The notes below the pieces were generated by a model. It searched no databases. It saw nothing but the letters and a program-made list of their open reading frames with translations, and was not told the origin of the DNA. A program made the translations under genes and the position numbers. Positions 39,801 to 50,013 of a stretch of 64,000 nt of DNA are shown piece by piece. Origin of the DNA: Crambe crambe (lineage: Eukaryota; Porifera; Demospongiae; Poecilosclerida; Crambeidae); contig OZ004581.1 in assembly GCA_963924555.1 (NCBI GenBank), forward strand, positions 4,154,001 through 4,218,000, read 5' to 3'. Numbering within the stretch: position 1 is the stretch's first letter; every line of letters begins with the position of its first letter.

Positions 39801-42800
39801 TCTGATTCTCTTCATGGTATTCAATGACCCTATGGCAACGGTATGTTGTATCAGCATGATTATAATAAAGTAAATCACATTATAATTATGCTCAAACACC
39901 GCTGGATAACACAATACTACAGAAGTCATATATATATATATATTTTTTTTTTTTCCAGACCTCAGTTTTCTCAAACATTGGTCATTCGTTTGTGAAGACA
40001 GTGACCATGGTGAGTGGAGAACTAGATTTTGAAAGTCTCTTTAGACTTGGAGTGGATCCAGATCACTATGAACCTATACCTTATAATGGAAGTGCATTTT
40101 TAATATGGATTATTTTCATTATACTGATTCCCATCATCCTCAATAATATGTTGGTAAGTTAGTCTGTTTCTGTGTATTTGGGATTCATCTTGTCATCGAG
40201 TGACTAAGCTTAGAATATTGTAGTTCCTTGTCATGCATGTAGCATCATGTATTATCAGCGAGCAATGTATAGAAGCATGCTTTATAATAAGCCACTACAT
40301 ATATAGTACCTCATGCATGACTAGTGATGTGATGGTCATATTTCTTGAATACTGGTCTTTAATGTTATCTTCAGACCTCCTTGGCTGTTGGTGACACTGA
40401 ACAAATCAGGAAAACAGCAGAATTGACCAAGTTAGAGCTTCAGGTACTTAATTAACCTGCAGCACATGCACAAGGATTAAAGTACTCGGTTGTGTCTGTA
40501 TTTGTGTGTGTATCTGTTCACAGCAAGTAGCAATTAGAATGCTTCAACTTTAGCCTCAGCTGTCCATTTTGAAAGACAGCAAGATTCATAACATGATTTG
40601 ATTACTGCAGTAAGCATCATACAGCCTTCTGTGTATGCAGCTACCACCACCACTTCATTCTGACAGCAATATCTTAGCCTAAGAAGTATAAGTGACTTTC
40701 ACCAACTGTTTCGCTGGCCAATTACACAAATATACCCTAGTATAAATTACATATCAAGTAAGAAATAATATAATCTAAATAAATAATCAGATCGCATTTC
40801 TTCTCTGAGAACCTCAGTGCTTTATTGCCATCACAGATCACTAAAGCAACTTCATCCTTCTTCATGCTATTAACTTAGAGTGCCTAACTCTACTTCGTTT
40901 TGGATTGCGCATTTGTACTACTGTCTCTATGTAGACAATCTTTACCATATAAGAACATGTGCAAGCAGAATCCTTTAGCCTTCTCCTCTAGCGGCAAACC
41001 TTGAAACTTTGATTGCAGAGAGAGACGAGACTCTGCTAAGCAGTGTGTCCAGGCATTATGAGCATCTAGTCAGCTTTAACTATCATCGGTATTAATGAGA
41101 CTCAAAAGGCAGCTAGGTCATAATCAGCTGCTTATATTATGGAAATGTTTCCCAGGTTATGGCCTTCCAGCTTCAATAATCTGTGACTTGGGACGCTAGT
41201 GAGAGAGTAGAGTTGTGCTTCCTGACCTTTCACCTGTTTACTTAATCATCAAAATAATTATTGCCTCGACAGCTTCTCTCAGTGACACATTAATTTTGTG
41301 TAGTGTAAAAAAAGCATACATGGTAAATAATTATGAAATAAGAAGTAAGCTCTTATTGCCTGTTTTTTTTGTTTGTTTTTTTCTACTTGGTATGCTATGT
41401 GGTATTCACATACCAAGTAAAAAAAGAAAAGAAAATATGTTACAAATCATCAAAGCACTGTTTCATCCCTGCGTACCACAGATCTCCAAAGTACCTTCGT
41501 CCTTCTCCATGCTATTAACTTAGAGCGTCAGATCAGAAATTGTACTACTATCTCCATGTTACCATACAATCTATTAACACGTGCAAGCAGTAACTATCTC
41601 ACCTGTAGTGACATGCCTTGATTGCAGGACTTGGAACACTAGCTAATCTTTCTTCGCCTTTTTTTAAAAGCCGCGCATGTGCTCTGAGGGGCAGGGCCAT
41701 GTAGGTACACGCTAGCTAGAGCTGTTCAGCTTCGCCACTCTAACAGATGAATTCTGATGACTATAACTGACATCAAGAAGAGCAGCATGCACCGCCTGTT
41801 ACTTGTACGCTATATCTTGTTACGATAATAATAGTTATAGGGTAGGGTGCACATGTAAATACCTTTGGTCTTGTGGTGCTGGTGGAGGGAACCTGATATT
41901 ATGACCTAGCTACCTTTTGAGCGTCGTGTTAGCTATTAATGCTGACGAGAGTTAAAGCTGACTAGATACTCACCTGAACAACATAATGCTGGTTAGCAGA
42001 GTCTCATTTCTGTCATGCCAGTGCCTCCCACCTGTCATTGTGAACTTTTTCAGGCTCTCATTTTTGCTAGTTGAGCTAGTTCTTCAGTTAAACCATTAAG
42101 CTAACTATCTATCCCGGTCATCCTCAGTATACATGCTCATCTTACATGGGTGTAGTCTGCTCACTTCGTCATGCCAGTGTGTGCACCTCCAACATGTCAA
42201 CTTTGATTTCAGTATAAAATGCTCCCATTTATCATGAACTTAAGTGATTTTATTACTTAATGCTATAATGTAAAATGTGTAAGTTAAATTTCTTGAGTAT
42301 TTGGACAGATTTCAGTAGAAATACTTGGGAATCAGTATGGTAGGCTTTGCCATGCACACAGGTCATTATATTGCTGTTGCTGTAAACTTTGATATTCAAT
42401 AATACACAACTTTCTTTAATTGTTGATCACCAGCGCTACGTACCTACAAAAGAGGAAGATAATAAATAGGAATTTCTATATTTAATTACAAAGAAAAAGA
42501 ATGGAAACAAGTGAGTGGAAAAATTTCCTTCTAAAGAGAAAATAAAGTAGGGATAGCCATAAAATATAGCTGCATTATTACTATTCCTATTACTCTCAGC
42601 CCTCCTAATTTCAGTAACCACACCTATATTCACCTACTTCACTCCCCCTTCAGCAACAACGAGTCAAGTAACCACCCATCACCAACCACAGCAATATTAC
42701 CATTCCTACTTCACTCCTATTAGGCGTCCTAGGAGTGAAGTAGAAATAGTATTTTTGTAATATTCTTGAGTTTGGTGATGGGTGGTTACTTGACTCACTT

Positions 42801-43610
42801 GTTGTAGGTGGATATAGGTGTGATTACTGAAATTAGGAGGGCTGAGAGTAATAGGAATAGTAATAATGTATATTTTATGGCTATCCCTACTTTATTTCTA
42901 TTTTGAAGAAATTTTTAGTGCTCACTTGTAACATTATGGTAGTGAGCAGCTGCTGGATTTCCTTATTAATTTTGAAACATTCAACTAGCTATAATTATTT
43001 ATGCAGGTGCATACTTTTGTTCAAGCTGAAGAATTTGTCCTAGATTGTATTTTGAAATGCTTGGATCCAGAGTATCAAGTTGATAAAGTGGAGCTTAAAG
43101 TTGACAGGTTTCAGTCTCCTTGGAGACGGATACAACTATTCATATGGGGAGGTAAAGATTATATGGAGCAAATCAAAGAGGATACATATCATGAGGTAAG
43201 ATATTCATGTGAAATTGAGTACATGCAAGTTTTGTGTGCATAAGTAGGAGAATATTTTACTTTTAATCTGTAATTTGAAGTCTACTGGATTAGGAAATGT
43301 CCAGTTTTATGGCTGTATGATTGGTTTATCTATCAATGATTTCTCCCTTCATGAAGAGACGTAAAGAAGAACGAAGGGAAATGAATGGAGATGTAAGGGA
43401 TGATAACCAAAGTGTGACTCAGAATCATATAACAAAACTGGATGAGCTCTTTGAACTAGCAAAGAGTAACAAAGAGGAAATCAGGAAAATGAACAAATTC
43501 ATAAGGTATAATTATAGGATCATGTTTATAGCCATTGTGCAAACCTGGTTATTATCACCAGTTATTTGTTATCTATCTTTGTTCACAGGGAAATGTCTAC
43601 CCAGAAGTAG
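18923..43610 (+). CDS. TRPA-like cation channel with C2 domain, copy 2 (complete model)
   Basis: Exons: 18923-18988, 19371-19436, 20860-21091, 27576-27684, 28166-28278, 28352-28439, 28806-28903, 28986-29088, 29160-29269, 30133-30232, 30719-30816, 30961-31087, 31194-31294, 31779-31872, 33364-33553, 33627-33878, 34340-34489, 34915-35033, 35192-35310, 35412-35511, 37714-37762, 38473-38647, 38729-38779, 39425-39840, 39959-40153, 40375-40443, 43007-43195, 43357-43505, 43589-43610. Sum 3750 bases: 1249 residues plus stop, phase kept throughout. About 14 ankyrin repeats span residues 35-560, C2 566-699, further ankyrin-like helices 700-778, channel about 829-1130, and a charged helical tail ending EMSTQK. 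TRPA family by the S4-S6 pattern; calcium-permeable sensory role inferred from the family. Exons 1-2 are the least certain, but join in phase to give ETDIIKAIQEGNIEKVKEWI. A variant polyadenylation signal (ATTAAA) lies at 43729. Confidence 0.85.
19783..20240. mobile_element. MITE with about 50-base terminal inverted repeats (GGAAT-rich)
   Basis: The left end (ATCAGTGGACCGTTCCACTG, then GGAATGGAATGGTGG) is the inverse of the right end, which finishes CCAGTGGAATGGTCCACTGAT. The interior of about 350 bases has no coding potential. It lies in the second intron of channel copy 2. Confidence 0.75.
21950..22455. repeat. Three tandem units of about 160 bases
   Basis: Each unit contains GAAAATAGTCTAT, TATACATGACACATC, GTATTGCACTGTATTAAGGC, TTTCAAGGTCACACATTAGA and GACCATGCA. 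Units start near 21956, 22124 and 22275. A divergent inverted relative lies at 23690-23935, so the array may be one end of a larger intronic element. Confidence 0.8.
22660..22880. mobile_element. Hairpin MITE
   Basis: Near-palindrome: the left stem TTATTCTAAATAAAAAAGAG then AAGTAGGGATGGCTG is mirrored at the right by CATCCCTACTTCTCTTTTTT then ATTTAGAATAAATA. The inner stems carry AACTATTCCTACTCCACTCC and its complement. Same family as the hairpins at 25500, 42506 and 48859. Confidence 0.75.
23690..23935. repeat. Inverted, diverged copy of the 160-base repeat
   Basis: GTGACACATGCAAGGTCACA, TAATGTGTGACCTTGAAAAT and GGATGTGTCATGTATACATA are reverse-complement relatives of the units at 21950-22455. 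About two partial units are present. Confidence 0.65.
24535..25090. mobile_element. TATCAGAGAG-end element
   Basis: Runs from about GGTTGATTCATAACCAGAC to the terminal CCATCCCTACTTAGAGAGTA then CTATCGTACTCTCTGATA. It is homologous, inverted, to 1318-1697, and a degraded second copy follows at 25091-25400. It contains a (GAT)n tract near 24842. Non-coding. Confidence 0.6.
25500..25830. mobile_element. Hairpin MITE
   Basis: Long imperfect palindrome. GTTCAGCAACAAGGGAGTGA, TCAAGTAACCCCTTACC and AACTATTCCTACTTCACTCC on the left are mirrored on the right around GAGATGAGATATAGAGG. No coding capacity. Confidence 0.7.
26450..26995. mobile_element. Short inverted-end element
   Basis: Starts near GGGTGTAGCCAGGGGTGG and ends near AATTCTGGCTACGGGCCTGG, an imperfect terminal inversion. 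The interior has GCGCGAGCGCGCGCTATGCG and AT-rich sequence, with no reading frame of note. It lies in the long intron 21092-27575 of channel copy 2, which otherwise holds only repeats. Confidence 0.5.
29419..29985. mobile_element. TA-flanked MITE (CCGTAGGGCGGG ends), first copy
   Basis: 567 bases bounded by TA on each side. The left end is CCGTAGGGCGGGTTAATTTC and the right end is its near-perfect inverse. It lies in the intron 29270-30132 of channel copy 2, in the opposite orientation to the related element at 36786-37417. Confidence 0.8.
33627..34489 (+). other. C2 domain exons of channel copy 2
   Basis: Exons 33627-33878 and 34340-34489. The pattern is as in copy 1: LCVCIEKVQHVANCSD, SPYVEVSL, NHNPEYKTVKK, VLWLEVWDKSEKFLGE. 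The first exon is 30 bases shorter than in copy 1, lacking the Cys-rich linker GRGCSCVNKD before the domain. Both copies share the SPY and WDKS/WDQS changes at usual calcium-ligand positions, so the change predates the duplication. Confidence 0.8.
35790..36604. mobile_element. Composite insertion: TATCAGAGAG element plus hairpin MITE
   Basis: Absent from copy 1, where GGAGCTAGCCATATATCTAG is continuous. The left part starts TATCAGAGAGTGCGGTAGCA. From about 36290 to 36604 there is a hairpin: GGCCATGTAGGGTTAGTCTG and ATTATTTTGATTTTTGTTGA have inverse partners. Both parts arrived after the gene duplication or were lost from copy 1. Confidence 0.7.
36786..37417. mobile_element. TA-flanked MITE, second copy, with an empty site in the paralogue
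   Basis: 632 bases from CCGTGGGGCGGGTTAATTTC to the inverse end CCCGCCCTACGG, flanked by TA at 36784-36785 and 37418-37419. The corresponding place in copy 1 (about 5870-5882) is uninterrupted with one TA, giving a natural pre-insertion site. A TA target duplication fits Tc1/mariner-type mobilisation. Internal frames are not genes. Confidence 0.82.
38473..40443 (+). other. Transmembrane channel block of copy 2 (S1-S6)
   Basis: Five exons parallel to copy 1 with very few amino-acid changes: S1 in 38473-38647, a short extracellular loop in 38729-38779, S2-S5 in 39425-39840, pore and S6 in 39959-40153, post-S6 LTSLAVGD in 40375-40443. The filter sequence MVSGELDF is identical in both copies. 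This block is better conserved between copies than the cytosolic tails, as expected if both genes are under selection. Confidence 0.88.
42506..42929. mobile_element. Hairpin MITE in copy 2 only
   Basis: Outer ends ACAAGTGAGTGGAAAAATTT and AAATTTTTAGTGCTCACTTGT. The stems carry AAAGTAGGGATAGCCATAAA and ACTATTCCTATTACTCTCAG with inverse partners around GGCGTCCTAGGAG. Copy 1 lacks it at the equivalent place (about 10460). Confidence 0.78.
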
Positions 43611-43821
43611 CTGTTTGGAAAATAAGAAGAACTACCAATTTGTTTAGCTGACTGCAGAAAATAATTAGCTAGTAATCATTTACAACAATAATGTATTTTA
43701 AGTAGGATATCTATACCAGCATCGTATTATTAAACATTCATAAAGAAGTTTGTGAAAATCTTTGACGAAACACTATGAATGGACTATTATTAAAATAAGT
43801 TAAGTGAAGGGTAATAATGTT

Positions 43822-46800
43822 TTATATAGCGCATAAATAATTCACCACTTTGCGGTAACCCCTCATTTGTGCTAGTTGAAGTGGTGTCTGCCGAAACTTA
43901 TTCGTACTGGTCACGGGGCAATGAAGATGTTCAGCGAGATACTTGACTATTGTCAGTTGGCCTTCCTTGGCTGCCCAATGAAGTGGAGTCTCTTGAGATA
44001 TATCTCGGGGCACATAATTGCACTCTTTGTTTTTCGTAAGATATTGGACAATAGATAAACGCCCATCTTTTGCTGCAAAGTGAAGAGGTGTTGCACAATC
44101 ACCATCGATACAATTCAGATCACAACCATGTTTTTCAACAAGATTCTTAACTACAGTGAGGTGACCTTCTTGAGAAGCAATATGAAGTGGTAGTCTGTCA
44201 CGCCAACCAGGAGTGTTAGGACTGCATTGCATGGTATTACAAAAGTATTCTATTACAGCATATTGACCTTTATAGGCAGCATAGTGCAGGGGGGTATTTC
44301 TATGCATATCTTGACTCAGAGGGCTACAGTTCAGTTCTGCAAATAACCGAATTGTAGGTAAGTTTCCATGCTGTGCAGCAAGATGTAGAGGAGTTGTCTC
44401 TTCTTCATCTGTACAAGCGGGGTCACAACCACACTCTGTTGCCAAGAACCTAACAAGAGATACATGACCCTTCTGGGCAGCTGTGAAAAGAGGTCCTCTT
44501 CCAAGTATACCACTAGGATGATTCAGGTCATACTTGCAGTCATCAATAAAATATTTCACTATGTTGGTGTGACCAGCTAGAGCTGCTATTTGCAGAGGGG
44601 AAGTGTTATGCTTGGTACAGTCCTGCAATATATTGTTGATTTGCATGTATTCAAGCATGGAGTTCATCAAGTACTGGACTACATTCAAACTTCCACCTAT
44701 ACAGGCTCTGTGTAATGGTAAGTAGCCATTGTCATCTCGGTCAAGGGGGTCTACTCGATGCTCATTAATTAAGAATTGAACTACTGAGAAATGCCCCATT
44801 TCAGCTGCACGGTGAAGAGGAGTAATGCCATGCAAACCTAATGATGAAGGGTTACATAGCACATCTTCTGTTAGATATGTGAGTATATCCAATTGTCCAT
44901 AGTGAGCTGCAGTATGTAATGCTATATCTTTGTCCTCATCTTTCACTATTCCCTCTGTGATGAGATGTTTTACTGAACTAAGATTTCCTGCCTTGATTTC
45001 AGCATGGAGGAGCCCATGTTCTTTTTCATTTTCTGTTGTGATTATTATTTCCAGTTCTGGAACTCGTAAATTTCTTCCAATATTGTAATCCTAAGGAGAA
45101 GGAAAAATGGATATTACTATCATAATTACTATGCATTTCAAACCTACTGGTGTCTGTGGATTGAATGGATGTCTTAATACCATAGCTAATTCTGTTCCCT
45201 ATACAAGTGTACTGAGGCAAAATGAAAATTGAGATTTCACAGCAGCCAACCAATCTGCTCTTTTTTCATCATTAGCAGTGGGAAGCCATTACTCAACAGA
45301 ACCTGGGGGAACTTATCAGAACTAGCTATGGTGATAGCATGAGTAAGAATGGCAAATTGCATTCAGCTGTGCCTCATGCAATTCTATTGTCATTCTAACC
45401 CTATTTCATGCTGTTATAAAACACCCATTAACCCCCAAATGCATCTTAAAGTAACAGTTAAAAATACTTTCTCTGCATCTCAAACCATGTCGCTTCAATT
45501 CATAAAGTCACATAATGACTATTGGAGTCCTTGATTACCAACTTAATACTTTTTTTATAGATATATATGCTTCACCTTTTGAACCACACTAATCTCACCA
45601 ATTTCATAGCTGTTCATAGAGAAAACCCCTTCCCCTTTTATCATCATATACATTGAAGAAGGAAGCTAATGCTCATGTAATGATGACTAGGACCATTGCA
45701 TTGCTCACACACCTGGAATTCATCAGGAATATCAGTCCGAAGTCCTGATATGAATATGCTTGTACCATTCTTAGAATAAGTGACAGCAGCTGTTTCAGTC
45801 AGTGACGGTTCCACTAGAAGGACAGTCTATTGATGAAATTACAATGGGATGTACATGTGTATGTATGCTCATAAAGCATAGCTAGGTTTGAGTAAAGCAT
45901 TTTCATACCAAGGTCCTACGAGAAATGGGTGAACTATACTTTTAACAGTGTAAGTGCAGCAGCCAAGCAGCCTTCAAAGTAAACATACTCAACGTATGTA
46001 CATGTGCTACTGGCTGTATCTAGGTAAGGGGGAATAATAGAATTTATTCTATACTTGATATAGTTACAATAGTATTTTCCTATAGGCCAAGTGTGAGATA
46101 TCTGCCCATATCTCACAGCTGCTGTACTGTCATAATTTCCAAGGCAACTGATTGATTTCTACACTTTTGTCGATAGAGAATAGTAGGCACCACTGTAAGC
46201 TTTTCTAAGTGTTTTGTGGTATTACAGCTTACAGCTGTCTAGCCACTAGCCTGTCTGCTATAAATAACCATAACAACTTACAGATGTTTATTTGTAAGTA
46301 TATCAAGTATAGAATAAATCATTTATCACACTCTCGTGGAATATGGAGAGTCATTTCACTCGTAGGCTGTATTTTCACTTGCCTTCGGCTCATGAAAATT
46401 ACTCGTGAAATAACTTGCCATATTCCACTCTGACTTGTGTAATAAGAGATATATATTCCTCTGTGTTCTTTTATCTATGATTCCACCAGAGGTGAGAAAG
46501 ATAACAATTGTTCTTCTGTCAGCATGGAGAGCATAGAATTTCTTTAATATAAACTCAGTCTAAGCCTTATGCACTGTCTAGAACGTTAGATACAAGTTAG
46601 AACACTGTTGAACTTTCCACTAGTTTCTATGCATGTTTTTGAACTCATATCTGTCTAATATTGAAAGGCTTTTCTTCACTTATTGTAGTGTGGACTCACT
46701 CTGCTCATGTACAGACGTCTCCCATATTATACACTACATATTACAGGTAAGACACTATCACTTTCAAGTGAAAATTTTAGTTGCCAGGGTTCCCTTCAGG

Positions 46801-47950
46801 CACTCTTCACCTTTTTCACTCTTGTGCATATCAGCTTCCTCACTTGTGTTAAGAGAGGAGAGATCGAAACTTATGTCTCCATACTTAATGTTCACAAATC
46901 CCATATTTTTCAAAGCACTCTTTTGTTCATCAGTGATATCTATTACACTGTCATCAAGAGTCCTGAAATTCAATTCAATGGAATCTTCATTGAGATCGAG
47001 CAGTCGCAAAACTCGTCTTCTGAATACTACTTTTATTGCAGACTCAAATTTCTCAAATTCTTCAAGAGTAAGCTCTTCAAGTTTGGGTAAGTTACTCTTC
47101 AGGGAGAGCACTTTCTCTGACCTATCTGCTCTTCCAAATGCATTGCTTGGACATTCACAAACTCGCCTTTTCGAATAGTGCTTTAAACGCATTTGATAGC
47201 GTTTTAGTCTTTGCTTGCATTTTTCTGTACCAAGTTGGTTTGTCATAAGTTTTACTATTTCATAGTCATAGTAAGACCAATATGAAGATGCTTCACAGAA
47301 AGCTTGTGATATGGTTTTGCAGTCATGTAGTTGTTGTGGAAAATTCCTGTCACGAAATTTCAAAATATCAAGAACATCTTCAAGTTTGTGTGTCCTTTCT
47401 ACAGACTTTTGCAGATCAAAAACAAGGCCAGCAAACCTTGATTTCATTCGTTCAGTATCTTTATGCAATACTTGTATTCTGAACATTATCTCATCTTCTG
47501 ACATGCCATTTGTAGAGATACGCTGGATACCTGAATGATCTATTTGGAGCACACCTTAAAACATAATAAATAATAATATACCTGACTTGGAAGATGTCAA
47601 GGCAATAGTTTCTGGAAACTGAGATTTCAGAGATTCTATAAAGTCAACCATCATCATTCATTAAATTATAATTTATGTAAGCAGACATGATAATATTATG
47701 CAATAACAGTAAGACACAGGAGCAAAAAAATAACTCTTAATATTAACTGGTATGCACATTTCCAGTTAGAAGTGTACATAGTCAAATGTCCAGTTTGACG
47801 GGACATTTAATGCATATCAGGAGATTAGCCATAGTTTGTATGTACTTATTACTGTACCTTTTATTGCTGAAGGTGTACTTGGGGTGGCTAATGAGGCAGA
47901 GTCTTTGACTTCAGAATCTTTAGGAGTTACCTCAGTGTTGCATCGATATT
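43822..47950 (-). CDS. Helical-module plus ankyrin-repeat protein (5' end not found)
   Basis: Minus-strand exons in transcription order: 47858-47950, 47582-47635, 46811-47554, 45713-45813, 43822-45090; 753 residues with phase kept. Exon 1 seen here starts in phase 1 (G|AA), so at least one upstream exon is missing. Residues about 60-300 are a charged, mostly helical module (SYYDYEIVKLMTNQLG, RRVCECPSNAFG). I recall similar sequences in sponge and cnidarian proteins but cannot name a family. Then come a short linker (VEPSLTETAAVTYSKNG) and about 11 ankyrin repeats (GITPLHRAAEMGHFSVVQFL and so on) ending VVNYLCAI. Ankyrin arrays bind proteins; the partner is unknown. The stop is about 210 bases from the stop of channel copy 2, tail to tail. 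Confidence 0.8.
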
Positions 47951-48066
47951 CTAATACAGAAAAATAGCTTGAGTATCATCATCATAATAAATAATAATTA
48001 GATAGTGAGACCTTATGGATCTATGGTACTTAGAAATCCAAGGATACTAGGCTGTAGCATAGATAT

Positions 48067-48860
48067 ATGACATGGAACAGGATTGGTTACTTTGGCCAAT
48101 TAGCCTTTAGGCATGTGCAATCCTCATTGTTTATTAAGCAAGTTTGGCAAATGGTGGTAAAATTGAAAAAGGATAGCAGTATCTCTCCATTTGCTGCTGC
48201 TTGCTACATGATGGCTAATGAACCTGGAAATTCATGTCTTGGAGGTACAGGTAGGAGAATAGGTTAGTTTAGTATTGATAGTTACAACCAGTTGTACGTT
48301 TTAGAGTGTCAGGAGCTGTTTAGGGCTGCAATTACCCAGGTCATCAAAGATGAAGGGTTTCAGCTACCCACAGACCCTGCAAAAAATGCAGTCTCTTGTG
48401 CACAGAAGGTTTTAGTATGGATGGGGACAAATAGGGATGAAGCCATGGTAGTTGCCAGGTCCCTGGTCATGGACGTCAGTAACTGCTTTCATGAAAGCAA
48501 AAGTCCAAGGGTGGCCAGGAAATATTACAAGCTTCGATCTTCAAAGAAATTCAAGGAATTTTGGATAAAGTTTTTGTCTGATAGTGTTGGGCTTGAAGCG
48601 TGTCCTATTTTTTTATCAGTTTATAACTGACTACATGATGAACAAACTTATCATATCCCATTTCCCCATCGGAGTAGAAGTGCCCCAAGAGTCCTCTGTT
48701 GAAAAGCTCGATTTGAGGAAGCAAGTGCCCTAAGATACACAGCAGGCTCTGTCCTGAAATCTGTCAGGAAAAAAATTAGTAAATCCGGTCATCCACTGAA
48801 GGCAGAAATTTCACTGTGCTTAAAGGAATTGTTGGAGGAGCCTGGTAAAGCTATGTTAAC
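48067..48860 (+). pseudogene. Transposon-like coding remnant, family uncertain
   Basis: Plus-strand frames give FKEFWIKFLSDSVGLEACPI and, in another frame further on, EEASALRYTAGSVLKSVRKK and LKAEISLCLKELLEE. The second resembles the conserved ALRYxAGYV segment of uncharacterised transposon-derived proteins of sponges and cnidarians (from memory). The frame changes around 48630-48720, so the copy is not intact. It is opposite in strand to the ankyrin gene and may block or lie within its 5' region. Confidence 0.45.
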
Positions 48861-49089
48861 AAGTGAGTGCAAAAAATTTCTTCTAAATAAAAAGTTAAGT
48901 AGGGATAGCCTCTGTATAATGTACTGCAGCCTCGTATGAAAATAATCCCTACATTTACATTCACTGCCTACAGCTAGCTATGGGCCGTTGTAAATGTAGG
49001 GATTATTTTCATACGAGGCTGCAGTACATTATACAGAGGCTATCCCTACTTAACTTTTTATTTAGAAGAAATTTTTTGCACTCACTTGT
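48859..49089. mobile_element. Near-perfect hairpin MITE
   Basis: Stems AAGTGAGTGCAAAAAATTTC, TTCTAAATAAAAAGTTAAGT and AGGGATAGCCTCTGTATAAT, then TGTACTGCAGCCTCGTATGA, are mirrored almost base for base. The loop is the short CATTCACTGCCTACAGC region. It could fold into a hairpin of about 100 base pairs as RNA or DNA. Close relative at 63150-63415. Confidence 0.85.
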
Positions 49090-50013
49090 TTCTATCCTTT
49101 TTTTATGCTTGAAGTTGAAAGTAAGTTTGTGTAAGTAAAGAATTGAGGGTGGCAGTATTGATCGTCACTTGAACTGAGAGTATACAGTGATTATTATTTG
49201 ACATGAGGCTACAGTACAAAGCCAGCTCTACATAAACCTATCTTTTTTTCTTTTGTAGGCACATACACAGTCTCTGGAAGAATTTATTTAGCTATTTAAG
49301 TTTGTCGATCATTTAATATAAAATTTTACAGCAACAGCAATGTAAATGACATGTGCATGGCATGGTAAAGTGAGCTGACTACACTACAGCCAAGTACTGG
49401 CTCTATAGGATGAGCATCTATACTGCAATGCAGCAAGAAGTATCAGGAAGATCATTAGATAAGCTAGCTAAACGATTAAACTGAAGACCTAGCTTACTAA
49501 ACTTAAGAGCTACTGAACTGATTAGGCTGCACTGTAGCTACATATGCACTTATACGTGGCCCCGCCCATACGCTCCGCCCCCTACCGACGTGCGCTTCAA
49601 AATGGCGTAGAAAGATTAGCCGAGTGCTATCGATATCACTGATTTGTGAAGTAGCGCTTTAGTCAAAACTAATAGCAAAAGATCAGCCTCTAGGTGCCGC
49701 TCTAACAGATGGCCAAAGCAGAATTTTGATGACTATAGCCAGTAAGTCGGTAGGTTGATCTTATATTTATTATCCTTATTATAAAGAAAAAGAACAAAAG
49801 TCAATTTTAGAACTCGTTTTTTTCTTATGTTAGCGAATGAATTTTTGGTTTTTGAACATTCTCCTCTCTTCTTTGTAGATGTAATAATTCACTGTAGCCT
49901 TCTGAGAACCTGTAGAGTAAGGGTAGAAGAGAAAGAAGAGTTTGTAGTTTATACAGTCTTATGACCTTTGACCCGCCATCCCTACTTAGAGAGTGCTAGC
50001 GCACTCTCTGATA
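49090..50013. repeat. Repeat ending in the TATCAGAGAG motif, shared with 63416-64000
   Basis: The sequence after the hairpin (CTATCCTTTTTTTATGCTTG, ATACGTGGCCCCGCCCATAC, CTCTAGGTGCCGCTCTAA) recurs after the hairpin at 63150-63415. This copy ends CTAGCGCACTCTCTGATA. There is no open frame. The GC-rich box at 49558-49605 with AAAATGGCG resembles a promoter-like region but its role is unknown. Confidence 0.65.

Noticed and set aside
46633-47178. Plus-strand frames opposite the helical-module exon
   Set aside because: Antisense shadows of the minus-strand exon 46811-47554, which has matched splice sites and phase.
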